Shown: one piece after another, positions 9,185-18,471 of the stretch
Layout of the letters: each line of letters opens with the position of its first letter
Position numbering within the stretch: the first letter of the stretch is position 1
From: an uncultured Ruminococcus sp.
GTDB lineage: Bacteria > Bacillota > Clostridia > Oscillospirales > Acutalibacteraceae
Length of the DNA stretch: 64,000 nucleotides
Direction: 5' to 3'
NCBI GenBank assembly: GCA_902789345.1
Contig: CADANT010000001.1
Location: forward strand, 62,001 to 126,000
Notes under the pieces: model-generated
Database searches by the model: none
The model's input: only the letters and a program-made list of their open reading frames with translations
What the model was told of the DNA's origin: nothing
Position numbers and translations under genes: made by a program

Positions 9185-9724
9185 TTATTTCGCAAATGGT
9201 GCGCCCATAAGTGTTAGCAACTCACGAGCCTCTTCATCTGTTTTAGCGGTAGTAACAAAACAAATGTCCATACCTCTAACCTTATCAATCTTATCGTACT
9301 CAATTTCAGGGAAAATAAGCTGTTCCTTAAGACCCATATTGTAGTTACCACGACCGTCAAAGCCGTTAGGGTTAATACCTCTGAAGTCTCTTACTCTTGG
9401 TAGAGCAACATTGAACAGTCTGTCAAGAAATTCGTACATTCTTTCGCCTCTAAGTGTTACCTTAGCACCGATAGCCATACCTTCACGAAGCTTAAAGTTA
9501 GCTACTGACTTCTTAGCTCTGCAAATGTGAGGCTTCTGACCTGTGATAGCACCCAGATCTTTTAGAATAGCGTCGATAACCTTTGAGTTTTCTCTAGCCT
9601 CGCCGGCACCAACGTTTACAACGATTTTATCCAGCTTTGGAATCTCCATAACACTTTTGTAGGAGAACTTGTTCATAAGTGCTGGTGCAACATCGCTTTT
9701 GTAAAAGTCTTTTAGTCTTGCCAT
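9185..9724 (-). CDS. rplE: Large ribosomal subunit protein uL5
   Basis: A 179-residue 5S-rRNA-binding protein that contacts P-site tRNA. It begins [20 protein letters not shown], has the conserved VNVGAGEA and [13 protein letters not shown] segments, and ends [18 protein letters not shown]. It sits between rplX and rpsN with a 14-base upstream spacer containing GGAGG. Confidence 0.97.
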   Translation of the reverse strand: MARLKDFYKSDVAPALMNKFSYKSVMEIPKLDKIVVNVGAGEARENSKVIDAILKDLGAITGQKPHICRAKKSVANFKLREGMAIGAKVTLRGERMYEFLDRLFNVALPRVRDFRGINPNGFDGRGNYNMGLKEQLIFPEIEYDKIDKVRGMDICFVTTAKTDEEARELLTLMGAPFAK

Positions 9725-9738
9725 TTCTTATATCCTCC

Positions 9739-10059
9739 TTACAAAACTTCGCCGCATTTTCTGCAAATACGGTTCTTTGTGCCGTCCTCGTTAATCTTGT
9801 GACCAATACGAGTAGGCTTTTTGCAGCGAGGGCAAACAATCTGAACCTTAGATGCATACATAGCACCCTCAGCCTTTACGATACCGCCTGCTTCGCCCAT
9901 TTTTCTAGGCTTAACATGCTTTGATACCATATTTACATTTTCTACAATAACCTTACCCTCTTTTGGGCTAACGGCCATTACTTTACCCTGCTTGCCTTTG
10001 CTCTTGCCGCTTAATACTACAACAGTGTCACCTGTTTTAACATGAACTTTTTTTATCAT
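9739..10059 (-). CDS. rplX: Large ribosomal subunit protein uL24
   Basis: A 106-residue assembly-initiator protein near the exit tunnel. The KOW motif (KTGDTVVVLSGKSKGKQGKV) covers about residues 8-27. The C-terminal half has four cysteines (76, 79, 99, 102) in two CxxC pairs, forming a zinc-ribbon-like element as in many bacterial L24 proteins. It lies between rplN and rplE. Confidence 0.97.
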   Translation of the reverse strand: MIKKVHVKTGDTVVVLSGKSKGKQGKVMAVSPKEGKVIVENVNMVSKHVKPRKMGEAGGIVKAEGAMYASKVQIVCPRCKKPTRIGHKINEDGTKNRICRKCGEVL

Positions 10060-10074
10060 AAGTGAGCACCTCCA

Positions 10075-10443
10075 TTAAAGAACTTCAGGAGCAAGGCTTA
10101 AGATCTTCATGTAATCCTTATCACGAAGCTCTCTTGCTACAGGTCCAAAGATACGAGTGCCCTTTGGATTCTTGTCTTCCTTAATAATAACAGCAGCATT
10201 TTCGTCGAAACGAATATATGTGCCATCTTCACGACGCACGCCCTTTGCAGAACGCACGATAACTGCTTTAACTACATCGCCTTTTTTTACAACGCCGCCA
10301 GGTGCTGCTTTTTTAACAGAAGCAACTACAACGTCACCGATGTTTGCGTATCTCCTTCTGGTACCGCCGAGAACTCGGATGCACATTAACTCTTTTGCTC
10401 CAGTGTTATCGGCAACCTTTAGGTAGGTCTGCTGTTGAATCAC
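10075..10443 (-). CDS. rplN: Large ribosomal subunit protein uL14
   Basis: A 122-residue protein at the subunit interface that contacts 16S rRNA and binds the silencing factor RsfS in other bacteria. It begins [20 protein letters not shown], and the [14 protein letters not shown] segment near the C-terminus is diagnostic. It sits between rpsQ and rplX. Confidence 0.97.
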   Translation of the reverse strand: MIQQQTYLKVADNTGAKELMCIRVLGGTRRRYANIGDVVVASVKKAAPGGVVKKGDVVKAVIVRSAKGVRREDGTYIRFDENAAVIIKEDKNPKGTRIFGPVARELRDKDYMKILSLAPEVL

Positions 10444-10473
10444 AGTAATTCCTCCTTTGTAATATAGACTAAA

Positions 10474-10731
10474 TTACTTAGCCTTTTCAATAATCTCGAC
10501 TAGTCTCCATCTTTTATCCTTAGAAAGAGGACGAGTTTGCATAATTCTTACTCTGTCGCCAATGCCGCACTCGTTGTTCTCGTCATGAACCTTTAGCTTA
10601 ACAGTTCTCTTTACGATTTTGCCGTATAGAGGATGCTTAACGCTGTCTTCAATAGCAACAACTATTGTTTTGTCCATTTTGTCGCTTACAACTTTACCAA
10701 CATTGGTTTTTCTTAAGTTTCTTTCACTCAT
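10474..10731 (-). CDS. rpsQ: Small ribosomal subunit protein uS17
   Basis: An 85-residue OB-fold protein of the 30S body. The hallmark segments [19 protein letters not shown] and [19 protein letters not shown] are visible. It is encoded between rpmC and rplN, in the conserved order rplP-rpmC-rpsQ. Confidence 0.97.
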   Translation of the reverse strand: MSERNLRKTNVGKVVSDKMDKTIVVAIEDSVKHPLYGKIVKRTVKLKVHDENNECGIGDRVRIMQTRPLSKDKRWRLVEIIEKAK

Positions 10732-10750
10732 GGCTCAAACCTCCTTCTAC

Positions 10751-10954
10751 TTATGCGTCAGCGCTGTTCTTTTCCATCTGTGTAAGTACAGTGTGTACTC
10801 TTGCGATGTCCTTCTTAACAGCACTAATACGCATTGGGTTCTCTAGCTGATTTATAGCCAACTGAAAACGAAGGTTAAATAGTTCCTCTTTTAGGTCCTT
10901 GAGCTTCTGCTGAAGCTCTTCTGCAGTTAATTCTCTTAGCTCTGAAGCCTTCAT
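10751..10954 (-). CDS. rpmC: Large ribosomal subunit protein uL29
   Basis: A 67-residue two-helix hairpin protein near the tunnel exit, close to the binding site of trigger factor and SRP. It starts [20 protein letters not shown] and contains the conserved LFNLRFQLA...NP segment. Its start overlaps the rplP stop by one base, so the two are probably translationally coupled. Confidence 0.97.
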   Translation of the reverse strand: MKASELRELTAEELQQKLKDLKEELFNLRFQLAINQLENPMRISAVKKDIARVHTVLTQMEKNSADA

Positions 10955-11376
10955 TATTGCTCACCCTCCGTTTCTTTCTTAACAAATTTACACTTAATTG
11001 GAAGTTTATTTGCAGCAAGACGCATAGCCTCTCTTGCTGTTTCCTCAGATACGCCGCCTAGCTCAAACATAACTCTGCCTGGCTTAACAACAGCTACCCA
11101 GTACTCAGGTGAACCTTTACCGGAACCCATTCGAGTTTCAGCAGGCTTCTCTGTTACCGGCTTGTCCGGGAAAATCTTAATCCAAACCTTACCAAATCTC
11201 TTACAATATCTTGTCATAGCTACACGGGCAGCCTCAATCTGGTTAGATGTGATCCAAGATGGCTCTAATGCCTGTAGACCAAAATCACCGTAAGAAACCT
11301 TGTTGCCACGGTAAGCCTTACCGGTCATACGACCTCTGTGAACTCTTCTGTATTTAACACGCTTTGGTAACAGCAT
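10954..11376 (-). CDS. rplP: Large ribosomal subunit protein uL16
   Basis: A 140-residue protein of the A-site region of the 50S, needed for peptidyltransferase activity. It begins [20 protein letters not shown] and has the conserved [20 protein letters not shown] segment. It overlaps rpsC at its start and rpmC at its end by one base each, forming a tightly coupled block. Confidence 0.97.
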   Translation of the reverse strand: MLLPKRVKYRRVHRGRMTGKAYRGNKVSYGDFGLQALEPSWITSNQIEAARVAMTRYCKRFGKVWIKIFPDKPVTEKPAETRMGSGKGSPEYWVAVVKPGRVMFELGGVSEETAREAMRLAANKLPIKCKFVKKETEGEQ

Positions 11377-12077
11377 TATTTACTGCCTCCTTCCCTACGT
11401 GGCCTTCTGCTGCGGCGATTGTTATTGTTGTTCTCTTTTTCTGTATTTACGTTAAGAACTTCGCCTCTGTAAAGCCAAACTTTTACGCCTATACGACCGT
11501 ATGTTGTTGCAGCCTCTGCAAAACCGTAGTCGATGTCAGCTCTTAGTGTCTGTAGAGGAATTGTACCCTCATGGTATGTCTCAGAACGAGCAATTTCTGC
11601 GCCGCCCAAACGACCTGAACACATAATCTTGATACCCTTAGCACCGAACTTCATTGCTCTGCCGATTGACTGCTTCATAGCACGACGGAATGAAATTCTG
11701 TTTTCCAGCTGAGCTGCAATGTTTTCAGCAACCAACTGTGCATTAAGATCAGGTGATTTTACCTCTACAACATTTATGCTTACTGGTTTACCCAGCATAG
11801 CTTCGCACTGCTTGCGAATTTTCTCTATCTCGCTGCCCTGCTTACCAATAACTAAGCCCGGCTTAGCGCAATGAATGTGAATTCTTACCTTAGATGCGTC
11901 ACGCTCAATTTCAATCTTAGGAACACCTGCTGCATAAAGCTGCTTCTTTAGTGTTTTACGAAGATTATAATCTTCTACAAGCTGATCACCAAAGTTGCTC
12001 TTGCCTGCAAACCAGCGTGAATCCCAATCTTTAATAACGCCTACACGCATACCGTGTGGATTAACTTTCTGGCCCAT
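11376..12077 (-). CDS. rpsC: Small ribosomal subunit protein uS3
   Basis: A 233-residue protein at the mRNA entry tunnel. The KH type II domain is visible around residues 40-110, with the GxxG loop in [16 protein letters not shown]. The C-terminal S3 domain contains [20 protein letters not shown]. The tail is asparagine- then arginine-rich ([17 protein letters not shown]). It overlaps rplP by one base. Confidence 0.97.
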   Translation of the reverse strand: MGQKVNPHGMRVGVIKDWDSRWFAGKSNFGDQLVEDYNLRKTLKKQLYAAGVPKIEIERDASKVRIHIHCAKPGLVIGKQGSEIEKIRKQCEAMLGKPVSINVVEVKSPDLNAQLVAENIAAQLENRISFRRAMKQSIGRAMKFGAKGIKIMCSGRLGGAEIARSETYHEGTIPLQTLRADIDYGFAEAATTYGRIGVKVWLYRGEVLNVNTEKENNNNNRRSRRPRREGGSK

Positions 12078-12094
12078 TACTATACCTCCTGTCG

Positions 12095-12433
12095 TTATTC
12101 AGCTTCTTTAAGCACAAGGGTAATGTGAGAAGTCTTTTTATTGATTCTGTATGCACGACCCTGTGCTCTTGGACGAATACGTTTTAGGGTCGGACCCTGA
12201 CTTACTGAGCATTCTGCTACATATAGTTTTGTAATATCCATATTATGATTTGTCTCAGCGTTTGCCATAGCTGACTTCAGCAGCTTTTCCAGCGGCTCGC
12301 AAGCGGCCTTAGGAGTGTGCTTCAGAATAGCCATAGCCAGGTCAGCTGGCTTGTTTCTAATAAGATCAAGAACAATCTGAACCTTTCTTGGTGAAATACG
12401 GACATATTTTAGATAAGCCCTAGATTCTGCCAT
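12095..12433 (-). CDS. rplV: Large ribosomal subunit protein uL22
   Basis: A 112-residue protein lining the peptide exit tunnel. It has [20 protein letters not shown] near the N-terminus and, in the tunnel-reaching beta hairpin, [20 protein letters not shown]. It lies between rpsS and rpsC, separated from rpsC by 17 bases. Confidence 0.97.
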   Translation of the reverse strand: MAESRAYLKYVRISPRKVQIVLDLIRNKPADLAMAILKHTPKAACEPLEKLLKSAMANAETNHNMDITKLYVAECSVSQGPTLKRIRPRAQGRAYRINKKTSHITLVLKEAE

Positions 12434-12453
12434 TTTTATTATCTCCTTCCGCC

Positions 12454-12729
12454 TTATTTCTTAGTTGTCTTAGAACCGGCGTGACCTCTGTATGTTCTTG
12501 TTGGTGCAAACTCACCCAGCTTGTGACCAACCATATCTTCAGTAACATATACCGGTACATGCTTGCGTCCGTCATGAACAGCAAATGTGTGACCTACAAA
12601 AGCAGGGAAAATTGTTGAAGATCTGCTCCAAGTTTTTAGGATCTTCTTTTCACCGGCTTCGTTCATTTCTTGAACCCTTTTTAGTAGTACAGGCTGTACA
12701 TAAGGGCCCTTCTTAATGCTTCTTCCCAT
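12454..12729 (-). CDS. rpsS: Small ribosomal subunit protein uS19
   Basis: A 91-residue protein of the 30S head that contacts A-site tRNA and forms bridges with the 50S. It begins [20 protein letters not shown], and [21 protein letters not shown] is canonical. The C-terminal [14 protein letters not shown] also fits the family. It lies between rplB and rplV. Confidence 0.97.
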   Translation of the reverse strand: MGRSIKKGPYVQPVLLKRVQEMNEAGEKKILKTWSRSSTIFPAFVGHTFAVHDGRKHVPVYVTEDMVGHKLGEFAPTRTYRGHAGSKTTKK

Positions 12730-12755
12730 TGATAAAGCTCCTTTCTGTATGCCTA

Positions 12756-13589
12756 TTACTTACCGTTTCTGCGTCTTACGATCATCTTGTCAGAACGATT
12801 CTTCTTCTTTCTGGTCTTGTAACCAAGTGCAGGTTTACCCCAAGGAGTAACAGGACCCGGACGACCGACTGGGCTCTTACCTTCACCACCACCGTGTGGG
12901 TGATCGTTAGGGTTCATAACTGAACCTCTTACTGTTGGTCTCCAACCCATATTACGCTTACGACCGGCCTTACCGATTTTAACATTTTCGTGGTCAATGT
13001 TACTTACCTGACCGATAGTTGCCATACAGTTTATAGGAACATTTCTCAACTCGCCTGACGGCAGTCTTAGAAGTGCCATTCCGTTCTCTTTAGCCATTAG
13101 CTGTGCCTGGTTACCTGCTGATCTTGCAAGCTGAGCACCTCTGCCCGGATAAAGCTCTACATTGTGAACGAATGTACCTGTTGGAATATTGTTAAGCGGA
13201 AGTGCGTTACCCGGCTTAATATCAGCAGACTCACTTGCAACAACTGTGTCGCCAACCTTTAGTCCGTTAGGAGCTACAATGTAGTTCTTTTCGCCGTCTT
13301 CATACTCTACAAGAGCGATGAAAGCTGAACGGTTTGGGTCATACTCCAGAGTCTTTACTGTACCAGGTACATCAAACTTCTGTCTCTTAAAATCGATAAT
13401 ACGATACTTTCTTCTGTTACCGCCGCCTCTGTGACGAACAGTAATTCTACCATAGCTGTTACGACCTGACTTCTTATTTAGAGGAGCCAGCAAGCTCTTC
13501 TCAGGTGCAACCTTTGAAAGGCCGGAATAGTCAGTAACTGACATATTTCTTCTGGCATTTGTGGTAGGTTTATATACTTTAATAGCCAT
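12756..13589 (-). CDS. rplB: Large ribosomal subunit protein uL2
   Basis: A 277-residue core protein of the peptidyltransferase region. It has the N-terminal OB-like domain ([17 protein letters not shown]) and the C-terminal SH3-like domain with [19 protein letters not shown], whose histidine is functionally important in characterised homologues. An 83-bp spacer with small hairpins separates it from rplW. Confidence 0.97.
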   Translation of the reverse strand: MAIKVYKPTTNARRNMSVTDYSGLSKVAPEKSLLAPLNKKSGRNSYGRITVRHRGGGNRRKYRIIDFKRQKFDVPGTVKTLEYDPNRSAFIALVEYEDGEKNYIVAPNGLKVGDTVVASESADIKPGNALPLNNIPTGTFVHNVELYPGRGAQLARSAGNQAQLMAKENGMALLRLPSGELRNVPINCMATIGQVSNIDHENVKIGKAGRKRNMGWRPTVRGSVMNPNDHPHGGGEGKSPVGRPGPVTPWGKPALGYKTRKKKNRSDKMIVRRRNGK

Positions 13590-13672
13590 TGTCTTTCACT
13601 CTCCTCATGATGGCTTTGCGGGAAAATGGCATTCCCATACATTCTGCCTGTTTATTTAAATTTTTAACAGGC

Positions 13673-13963
13673 TTACATCATGCCTTCAAAAAATTCGATT
13701 GCTTTGCTGTCTTCTGTAAGTGTTACATAAGCCTTTTTCCAGCTTCTTGTGTAGCCCTCGTATCTGCCCTGACGGCGGAACTTGCCACGCATATTAACTG
13801 TATTAACCTTTGAAACCTTAACCTTAAACAGCTCTTCAACTGCCTTAGCAATTTCAATTTTATTTGCAGCCTTAGCTACCTCAAAAGTGTACTTCTTATC
13901 TGCAATACCCATCATGCTCTTTTCTGTTACGATAGGTTTGATAATAATGTCCTGTGCTAGCAT
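13673..13963 (-). CDS. rplW: Large ribosomal subunit protein uL23
   Basis: A 96-residue protein at the tunnel exit, the docking site for trigger factor and SRP. It contains [20 protein letters not shown] and the [19 protein letters not shown] segment. Its start overlaps the rplD stop by one base. Confidence 0.97.
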   Translation of the reverse strand: MLAQDIIIKPIVTEKSMMGIADKKYTFEVAKAANKIEIAKAVEELFKVKVSKVNTVNMRGKFRRQGRYEGYTRSWKKAYVTLTEDSKAIEFFEGMM

Positions 13964-14586
13964 TATGCGTACACCTCCTGAATTTTCTCTACTGCTTCCT
14001 TAGCGATAATAAGCTTGTCAGCATCCAGCATATCGTAAACATTTAGCTCGTTTACCTGTGCTGTCTTAACGCCAGGAATGTTTCTTGCAGAGTTGATAAC
14101 TTTCTTATCAACTGTTGGAAGAACGATTAGCGCCTTCTTCTCGCTGCCTACTGCCTTTAGCATAGCTGCGATTGTCTTAGTGCTGAAGTTCTCTGAAGCA
14201 ATGCTGTCAATAACGATAATCTCGTCGCTTGCAGCCTTAGCTGAGAAAGCTGACTTCATAGCTAATCTTCTAACCTTTTTATTTACTGTATAGCTGTAGT
14301 CTCTCGGCTTTGGAGCGAATACAATACCACCGTGTGTCCACTGTGGAGCTCTTGTTGAGCCCTGTCTTGCATGGCCTGTACCCTTTTGTCTCCAAGGCTT
14401 TCTGCCGCCGCCGGAAACCTCAGATCTTGTTAAAGCTGACTGTGTGCCCTGACGCTGATTAGCAAGGTAGTTAACTACCATATGATGCATTACTGCTGCG
14501 TTAGGCTCAATTCCGAATACAGCCTCTGAAAGCTCTATAGTTGATACTTCCTTACCGGCCATATCTAGTACTGCTATATTAGGCAT
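13963..14586 (-). CDS. rplD: Large ribosomal subunit protein uL4
   Basis: A 207-residue protein whose long loop reaches into the exit tunnel. The loop is visible around residues 40-100 ([20 protein letters not shown] followed by [15 protein letters not shown]). In Escherichia coli L4 represses the S10 operon through its leader. Whether it acts on the leader here cannot be judged. It overlaps rplW by one base. Confidence 0.97.
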   Translation of the reverse strand: MPNIAVLDMAGKEVSTIELSEAVFGIEPNAAVMHHMVVNYLANQRQGTQSALTRSEVSGGGRKPWRQKGTGHARQGSTRAPQWTHGGIVFAPKPRDYSYTVNKKVRRLAMKSAFSAKAASDEIIVIDSIASENFSTKTIAAMLKAVGSEKKALIVLPTVDKKVINSARNIPGVKTAQVNELNVYDMLDADKLIIAKEAVEKIQEVYA

Positions 14587-14602
14587 TTAAACTCCTCCTT
14601 TC

Positions 14603-15235
14603 TTACGCCTTTACGGTGTCACGAATTACTACGATTCCACCGTTAGGACCTGGAACAGCGCCCTTAATAGCGATAAGGTTGTTTTCTGCGTCAACCTTTA
14701 CTACTGCTAGGTTCTGTACTGTAACTCTTTCTGCACCTAGGTGACCTGCCATTTTCTTACCCTTCCAAACTCTTGAAGGACTTGAGCAAGCACCCATAGA
14801 ACCGCCGTGTCTGGCAACCGGACCAGAACCGTGTGATTCCTTTAGTCTTTGGAAATTCCAACGCTTAATAACGCCGGCATAACCTTTACCTTTGCTTGTA
14901 CCGGTAACGTCTACCTTGTCACCGCTTGCAAATACATCTGCCTTTAGAATGTCGCCTACATTGTAAGCCTCTACATCGTCAAAGCGGAACTCACGAAGTG
15001 TTCTCTTTGGAGCTACATTAGCCTTGTCAAAGTGACCCTTCATAGGCTTGTTTACCTTGTGAGCCTTCAAATCGCCATAGCCGATCTGAACTGATGCATA
15101 ACCGTCGTTTTCAACAGTCTTCTTCTGAGAAACAACACATGGGCCTGCCTCTACAACTGTTACAGGGACAACGTTGCCCTTTTCGTCGAAAATCTGTGTC
15201 ATACCGATTTTCTTACCAATTAGTGCTTTTTGCAT
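14603..15235 (-). CDS. rplC: Large ribosomal subunit protein uL3
   Basis: A 210-residue assembly-initiating protein that contacts the peptidyltransferase centre. It begins [20 protein letters not shown]. The conserved segment [20 protein letters not shown] precedes [17 protein letters not shown]. It follows rpsJ after a 77-bp spacer that contains a perfect 6-bp hairpin (15263-15278). Confidence 0.97.
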   Translation of the reverse strand: MQKALIGKKIGMTQIFDEKGNVVPVTVVEAGPCVVSQKKTVENDGYASVQIGYGDLKAHKVNKPMKGHFDKANVAPKRTLREFRFDDVEAYNVGDILKADVFASGDKVDVTGTSKGKGYAGVIKRWNFQRLKESHGSGPVARHGGSMGACSSPSRVWKGKKMAGHLGAERVTVQNLAVVKVDAENNLIAIKGAVPGPNGGIVVIRDTVKA

Positions 15236-15312
15236 TATATAATGCCTCCTATAAGGTTATTGGTTGGCTTTTGCCAACTTGACCCCAACTGACCAGGTTG
15301 GTTGAATTAAGA

Positions 15313-15624
15313 TTAAAGCTTAATCTCGATTTCAACACCGGCAGGGAGTTCTAAACTCATTAAAGCCTCAACCGTCTTGTTAGATGGTCTTAGGATGTCG
15401 ATTAGTCTCTTATGAGTTCTAATCTCAAACTGCTCACGGCTGTCCTTGTACTTATGAACAGCTCTTAGAATTGTTACAACCTGCTTCTCTGTTGGTAGCG
15501 GTACAGGACCTGATACTCTGGCACCTGTCTTCTTAGCAGTAGCTACTATTCTTTCTGCTGACTGGTCTACCAACTGATGGTCATAACCCTTTAGTCTGAT
15601 TCTGATTTTTTCCTTGACTGCCAC
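15313..15624 (-). CDS. rpsJ: Small ribosomal subunit protein uS10, GTG start
   Basis: A 103-residue protein of the 30S head, also known as NusE, a partner in transcription antitermination. The start is taken as GTG at 15624 ([20 protein letters not shown] follows), because AGGAGG lies eight bases upstream. An in-frame ATG two codons earlier is only two bases from that Shine-Dalgarno sequence. The [20 protein letters not shown] segment is diagnostic. It is the first gene of the supercluster. Confidence 0.96.
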   Translation of the reverse strand: MAVKEKIRIRLKGYDHQLVDQSAERIVATAKKTGARVSGPVPLPTEKQVVTILRAVHKYKDSREQFEIRTHKRLIDILRPSNKTVEALMSLELPAGVEIEIKL

Positions 15625-15929
15625 AATCATCGCCTCCTTAAGTATTGTTAGTTGGCGGGCAACCCTTTTCAAGAAATTAACAACCTTGCCGGGTGTTTCA
15701 TTCCTTCCTATTTAAAAACCGGATAGACATAAGTCAACCCGGGAAATAGCCGAAAAGCGTCCAGACACTACAAATTTGCACACAGCAACCCTAAGTGCGC
15801 TAAAATATAGCCGTCTGTAATAAACATATCATCTGTCGCCCGGTTTAAAATCGGACATACTCCACGGAAAAACCGACTAATTATCAGCCGCAACCTCCCG
15901 CTTCATCGCATATCTGTCGCAGTCACGCA
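15625..15929 (-). promoter_or_regulatory. Long 5' leader of the S10 operon
   Basis: About 305 untranslated bases separate the predicted start point from the rpsJ GTG. The segment is rich in short complementary blocks and has no credible gene. A leader this long before rpsJ suggests autogenous control by a ribosomal protein, as is known for several ribosomal operons. The binding protein cannot be told from sequence alone. Confidence 0.5.
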
Positions 15930-15935
15930 GGTACT

Positions 15936-15964
15936 ATTATAGCATAGCACCTACTTAATTGCAA
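15936..15964 (-). promoter_or_regulatory. Main promoter of the S10-spc-alpha supercluster
   Basis: On the minus strand, TTGCAA (15959-15964) and a perfect TATAAT (15936-15941) are spaced by 17 bases. A TG one base before the -10 gives an extended -10 element. It points toward rpsJ. Confidence 0.8.
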
Positions 15965-16083
15965 CAAATTCTTTATTATATATTTTAGAACTTTTAGCAT
16001 TTACTGTGAGATTTTTTGTTGAATATAACAACAAATCTTTCCTATTAAACTTGCTGTATAAAGTTTATTATGTGCGTCAATTA

Positions 16084-16188
16084 TCAGTTGTACATAACAG
16101 CTGAAAGAACTACCGAACCAACAATAAGCACTGCACACACAATAGCAACTATTCTTACAATTAAGCTGCGTTTTTTGTTATAATTCAT
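16084..16188 (-). CDS. Predicted single-pass membrane miniprotein (34 aa)
   Basis: A small reading frame upstream of the S10 promoter. It begins MNYNKKRSLIVRIVAIVCAV and ends SAVMYN. A short basic N-terminus is followed by one hydrophobic helix (residues 9-31), a layout seen in Firmicutes miniproteins such as the stressosome-associated Prli42 type. The Shine-Dalgarno sequence is weak (GGGTGA). There is no homology evidence beyond the general layout, so the function is unknown. Confidence 0.5.
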   Translation of the reverse strand: MNYNKKRSLIVRIVAIVCAVLIVGSVVLSAVMYN

Positions 16189-16277
16189 AATTTCACCCAT
16201 TTCTCTTAACAAAATGTTCTTAGGGTTATTATAATATGAAACAAAGAGTTTTTCAACTGTTTTATAATCTAATTTGT

Positions 16278-16306
16278 TTGAATTAATATATTAACTATGC
16301 TATAAT
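16278..16306 (+). promoter_or_regulatory. Promoter of the corrinoid adenosyltransferase gene
   Basis: TTGAAT (16278-16283) and TATAAT (16301-16306) are spaced by 17 bases, with an extended TGC before the -10. The leader would be only about 15 nt, which leaves no room for a cobalamin riboswitch. Confidence 0.7.
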
Positions 16307-16326
16307 CAGTTAAAGGAAGTGATTAT

Positions 16327-16836
16327 ATGGTACATGTGTATTACGGTGACGGAAAAGGCAAAACCACAGCGGCCATAGGTTTAGCTATACGCTGCTGCGG
16401 AAACGGACAAACAGTCTTATTTACACAGTTTTTAAAGAGTGACAACAGCGGCGAACGAAGAATACTTGAGTGTATTCCAAGTGTAAATATGCCGGAATTG
16501 CCAAAAAGCGTTAAATTTGTATTTGATATGACTGCCGAGGAGCACGCCGAATATAAGGTAAAAATGATTGAACTGTATAACTACCTTGCAGAGAACATAA
16601 GCAATTACGATATGATTATTGCCGACGAAATTTTCTCTGCCGTAGATGTGGGTTTTATTACAACAAGTGATATTATAGACCTAATCAACAAATGCCCTCA
16701 CAACACAGAGCTTGTGCTTACAGGACATAATCTTGACAAAAGTGTGCTTGTTTATGCAGATTATGTTACTTATATGTCAAAAATTAAACATCCCTATGAT
16801 GTTGGTATGGCGGCAAGACAAGGTATCGAGTATTAA
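16327..16836 (+). CDS. Corrinoid adenosyltransferase, BtuR/CobA/CobO family
   Basis: A 169-residue P-loop enzyme that transfers the adenosyl group of ATP to cob(I)alamin to make coenzyme B12, or acts in corrinoid salvage. The P-loop YYGDGKGKTTAAIGLAIR is at residues 5-22. The downstream FTQFLKS, the acidic IADEIFSAVDVG and TGHNLD segments are typical. It is slightly shorter than the usual 175-200 residues at the C-terminus. No other cobalamin gene is nearby, and it converges on a DD-carboxypeptidase across a bidirectional terminator. Confidence 0.88.
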   Translation: MVHVYYGDGKGKTTAAIGLAIRCCGNGQTVLFTQFLKSDNSGERRILECIPSVNMPELPKSVKFVFDMTAEEHAEYKVKMIELYNYLAENISNYDMIIADEIFSAVDVGFITTSDIIDLINKCPHNTELVLTGHNLDKSVLVYADYVTYMSKIKHPYDVGMAARQGIEY

Positions 16837-16901
16837 TGCCTTGTACTTAAATAAAATAATTTTTTCTTTAAGCCACTTACATCGCAAATCAAATTACAGT
16901 T

Positions 16902-16945
16902 AAAAAATCAACCGCAGGCTATTTTCAGCTTGCGGTTGATTTTTA
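16902..16945. terminator. Bidirectional terminator
   Basis: ATCAACCGCA and TGCGGTTGAT (16908-16917 and 16931-16940) form a perfect 10-bp outer stem flanked by A-runs on one side and T-runs on the other. It serves the converging adenosyltransferase and DD-carboxypeptidase genes. Confidence 0.85.
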
Positions 16946-16954
16946 TGTTTTTAT

Positions 16955-18286
16955 TTACTTAGCTTTATCGGCTCTTCTTCTTTTTTTCTTGCTTGATGCT
17001 CTTGCCACAAGAACAACATACGCTATAAACAATACTACAATTATTCCTACTATTATCAAGAACAGAGGTGAAGCCACAATATTGCCTACTACTGTCATTA
17101 TGTACTTTAACTGACTTTTTTCCACAGTGTCAGCGGCTACCAGGTTTATCTTTGTAAGCTCTTCGCCGTTGTAAGAGATAGTAGCCGTACCAAGTACGGT
17201 ACCCTCCTTTACAGGTGCGTCAATAGTATCCTGACATTTTGTTTCTATTTTAATGTCACTGTCCTTAACATTTTTAGAGAGCATTGTTGAGTACTCAAAC
17301 TCCGGCACCAGGTCAACCTTATCAGCACCTTCGCCATAGTTTACATTAATACTGCAAACCTTATCCTCGTTGCCAAGCACTGTACGCATTGATACATTGT
17401 CGTATGCCCACTCGTACAGCTTTTTGCTTTCAAGTATAGCATAGTTAGTTTCAAGCTCGTTACCGTCGGCGTCATAGCACGGGGCATTGTATGCTATGCA
17501 CATATATGAAACATCGTCCTTTAGTGCTGTTGACACAAGGCAGTGTCCTGCTTCATCGGTAGTACCTGTTTTTATTCCCTTGGCATACTGGTAATAGTAG
17601 CTCTCTTCGTCAGGGTTAATCATCTTATTTGTATTTACAAGAGGATTTTCGTCATCTCCCTCTATGTAATATTCAACAGTATTTGTAATATCTGTAAAAT
17701 AAGGCGTTGTCATTGCATAGCGTGCAATCTTCAGCATATCTTCAGCTGTAGTATATTGCTTATCGTCGTGCAGTCCATGAGGATTTACAAAATTTGTATT
17801 TTTACAGCCCAGCTCTTTTGCCTTGTCATTCATAAGCTTTACAAACGAGCTGACATCGCCGTTGCCTACATAGTCTGCCAAAACCAAAGCCGCATCGTTA
17901 CCCGAGCTTATCATCATACAGTGCAACAGCTGGAACACAGAAAGCTTTTTGCCTACATATTGGTCAAGTCCCGAAAGAGAACTTCCTGTTCCTGCAAGCT
18001 CATTAAGTAAGTCTTCTTTTATTTCAACCTTTGTATCCTCCAGGTTTGCAACCTTTTCCGTTGTAATTATGTATGTCATAATTTTTGTGGTTGAAGCAGG
18101 GTAACATTTTTTGTCTGAGTTTTTGCTGTACACCACAGTATCAGTATCTAAATTTACAAGATATAATATATCGGTTTTAGTGTCAAAATCAATTGTATTT
18201 TTTACAGCACTTGCCGGAACAACAGAGACCGCTATAATCACTATTGACATTATCAGCGCTGAAATAACCGAAAGCCTTTTTTTCAT
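16955..18286 (-). CDS. D-alanyl-D-alanine carboxypeptidase (S11 family, PBP5-like)
   Basis: A 443-residue cell-wall enzyme that trims the terminal D-alanine from peptidoglycan stem peptides. The start at 18286 gives a clear signal peptide (MKKRLSVIS..., cleavage after VVPASA, residue 27). Active-site motifs are S65-T-T-K68 (SxxK), SGN in ISSGNDAALVLADY and KTG in KGIKTGTTDEAG. A C-terminal hydrophobic helix followed by a basic tail (ASSKKKRRRADKAK) anchors it to the membrane. The longer reading frame upstream lacks a ribosome-binding site. Confidence 0.93.
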   Translation of the reverse strand: MKKRLSVISALIMSIVIIAVSVVPASAVKNTIDFDTKTDILYLVNLDTDTVVYSKNSDKKCYPASTTKIMTYIITTEKVANLEDTKVEIKEDLLNELAGTGSSLSGLDQYVGKKLSVFQLLHCMMISSGNDAALVLADYVGNGDVSSFVKLMNDKAKELGCKNTNFVNPHGLHDDKQYTTAEDMLKIARYAMTTPYFTDITNTVEYYIEGDDENPLVNTNKMINPDEESYYYQYAKGIKTGTTDEAGHCLVSTALKDDVSYMCIAYNAPCYDADGNELETNYAILESKKLYEWAYDNVSMRTVLGNEDKVCSINVNYGEGADKVDLVPEFEYSTMLSKNVKDSDIKIETKCQDTIDAPVKEGTVLGTATISYNGEELTKINLVAADTVEKSQLKYIMTVVGNIVASPLFLIIVGIIVVLFIAYVVLVARASSKKKRRRADKAK

Positions 18287-18355
18287 TAAATAATTCACGC
18301 CCTTTGTTTTTTTACATATGTACGACTTCAATATATTGCTCGCACAACAACTTAT

Positions 18356-18384
18356 ATAATACAACATTATTAAGTAAATTACAA
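18356..18384 (-). promoter_or_regulatory. Promoter of the DD-carboxypeptidase gene
   Basis: On the minus strand, TTGTAA (18379-18384) and TATTAT (18356-18361) are spaced by 17 bases, about 70 bases upstream of the ATG. Confidence 0.6.
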
Positions 18385-18471
18385 ACCATAATTTAAAAAT
18401 CTACACTTATACTAAACACTGACAAAAACTGTATAAGATTTTAGAGTAGATTTTATATGGCATAATCTTTT

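Noticed and set aside
16284..16326. Cobalamin riboswitch before the corrinoid adenosyltransferase gene
   Set aside because: The promoter lies within about 25 bases of the ATG, leaving no space for an aptamer.
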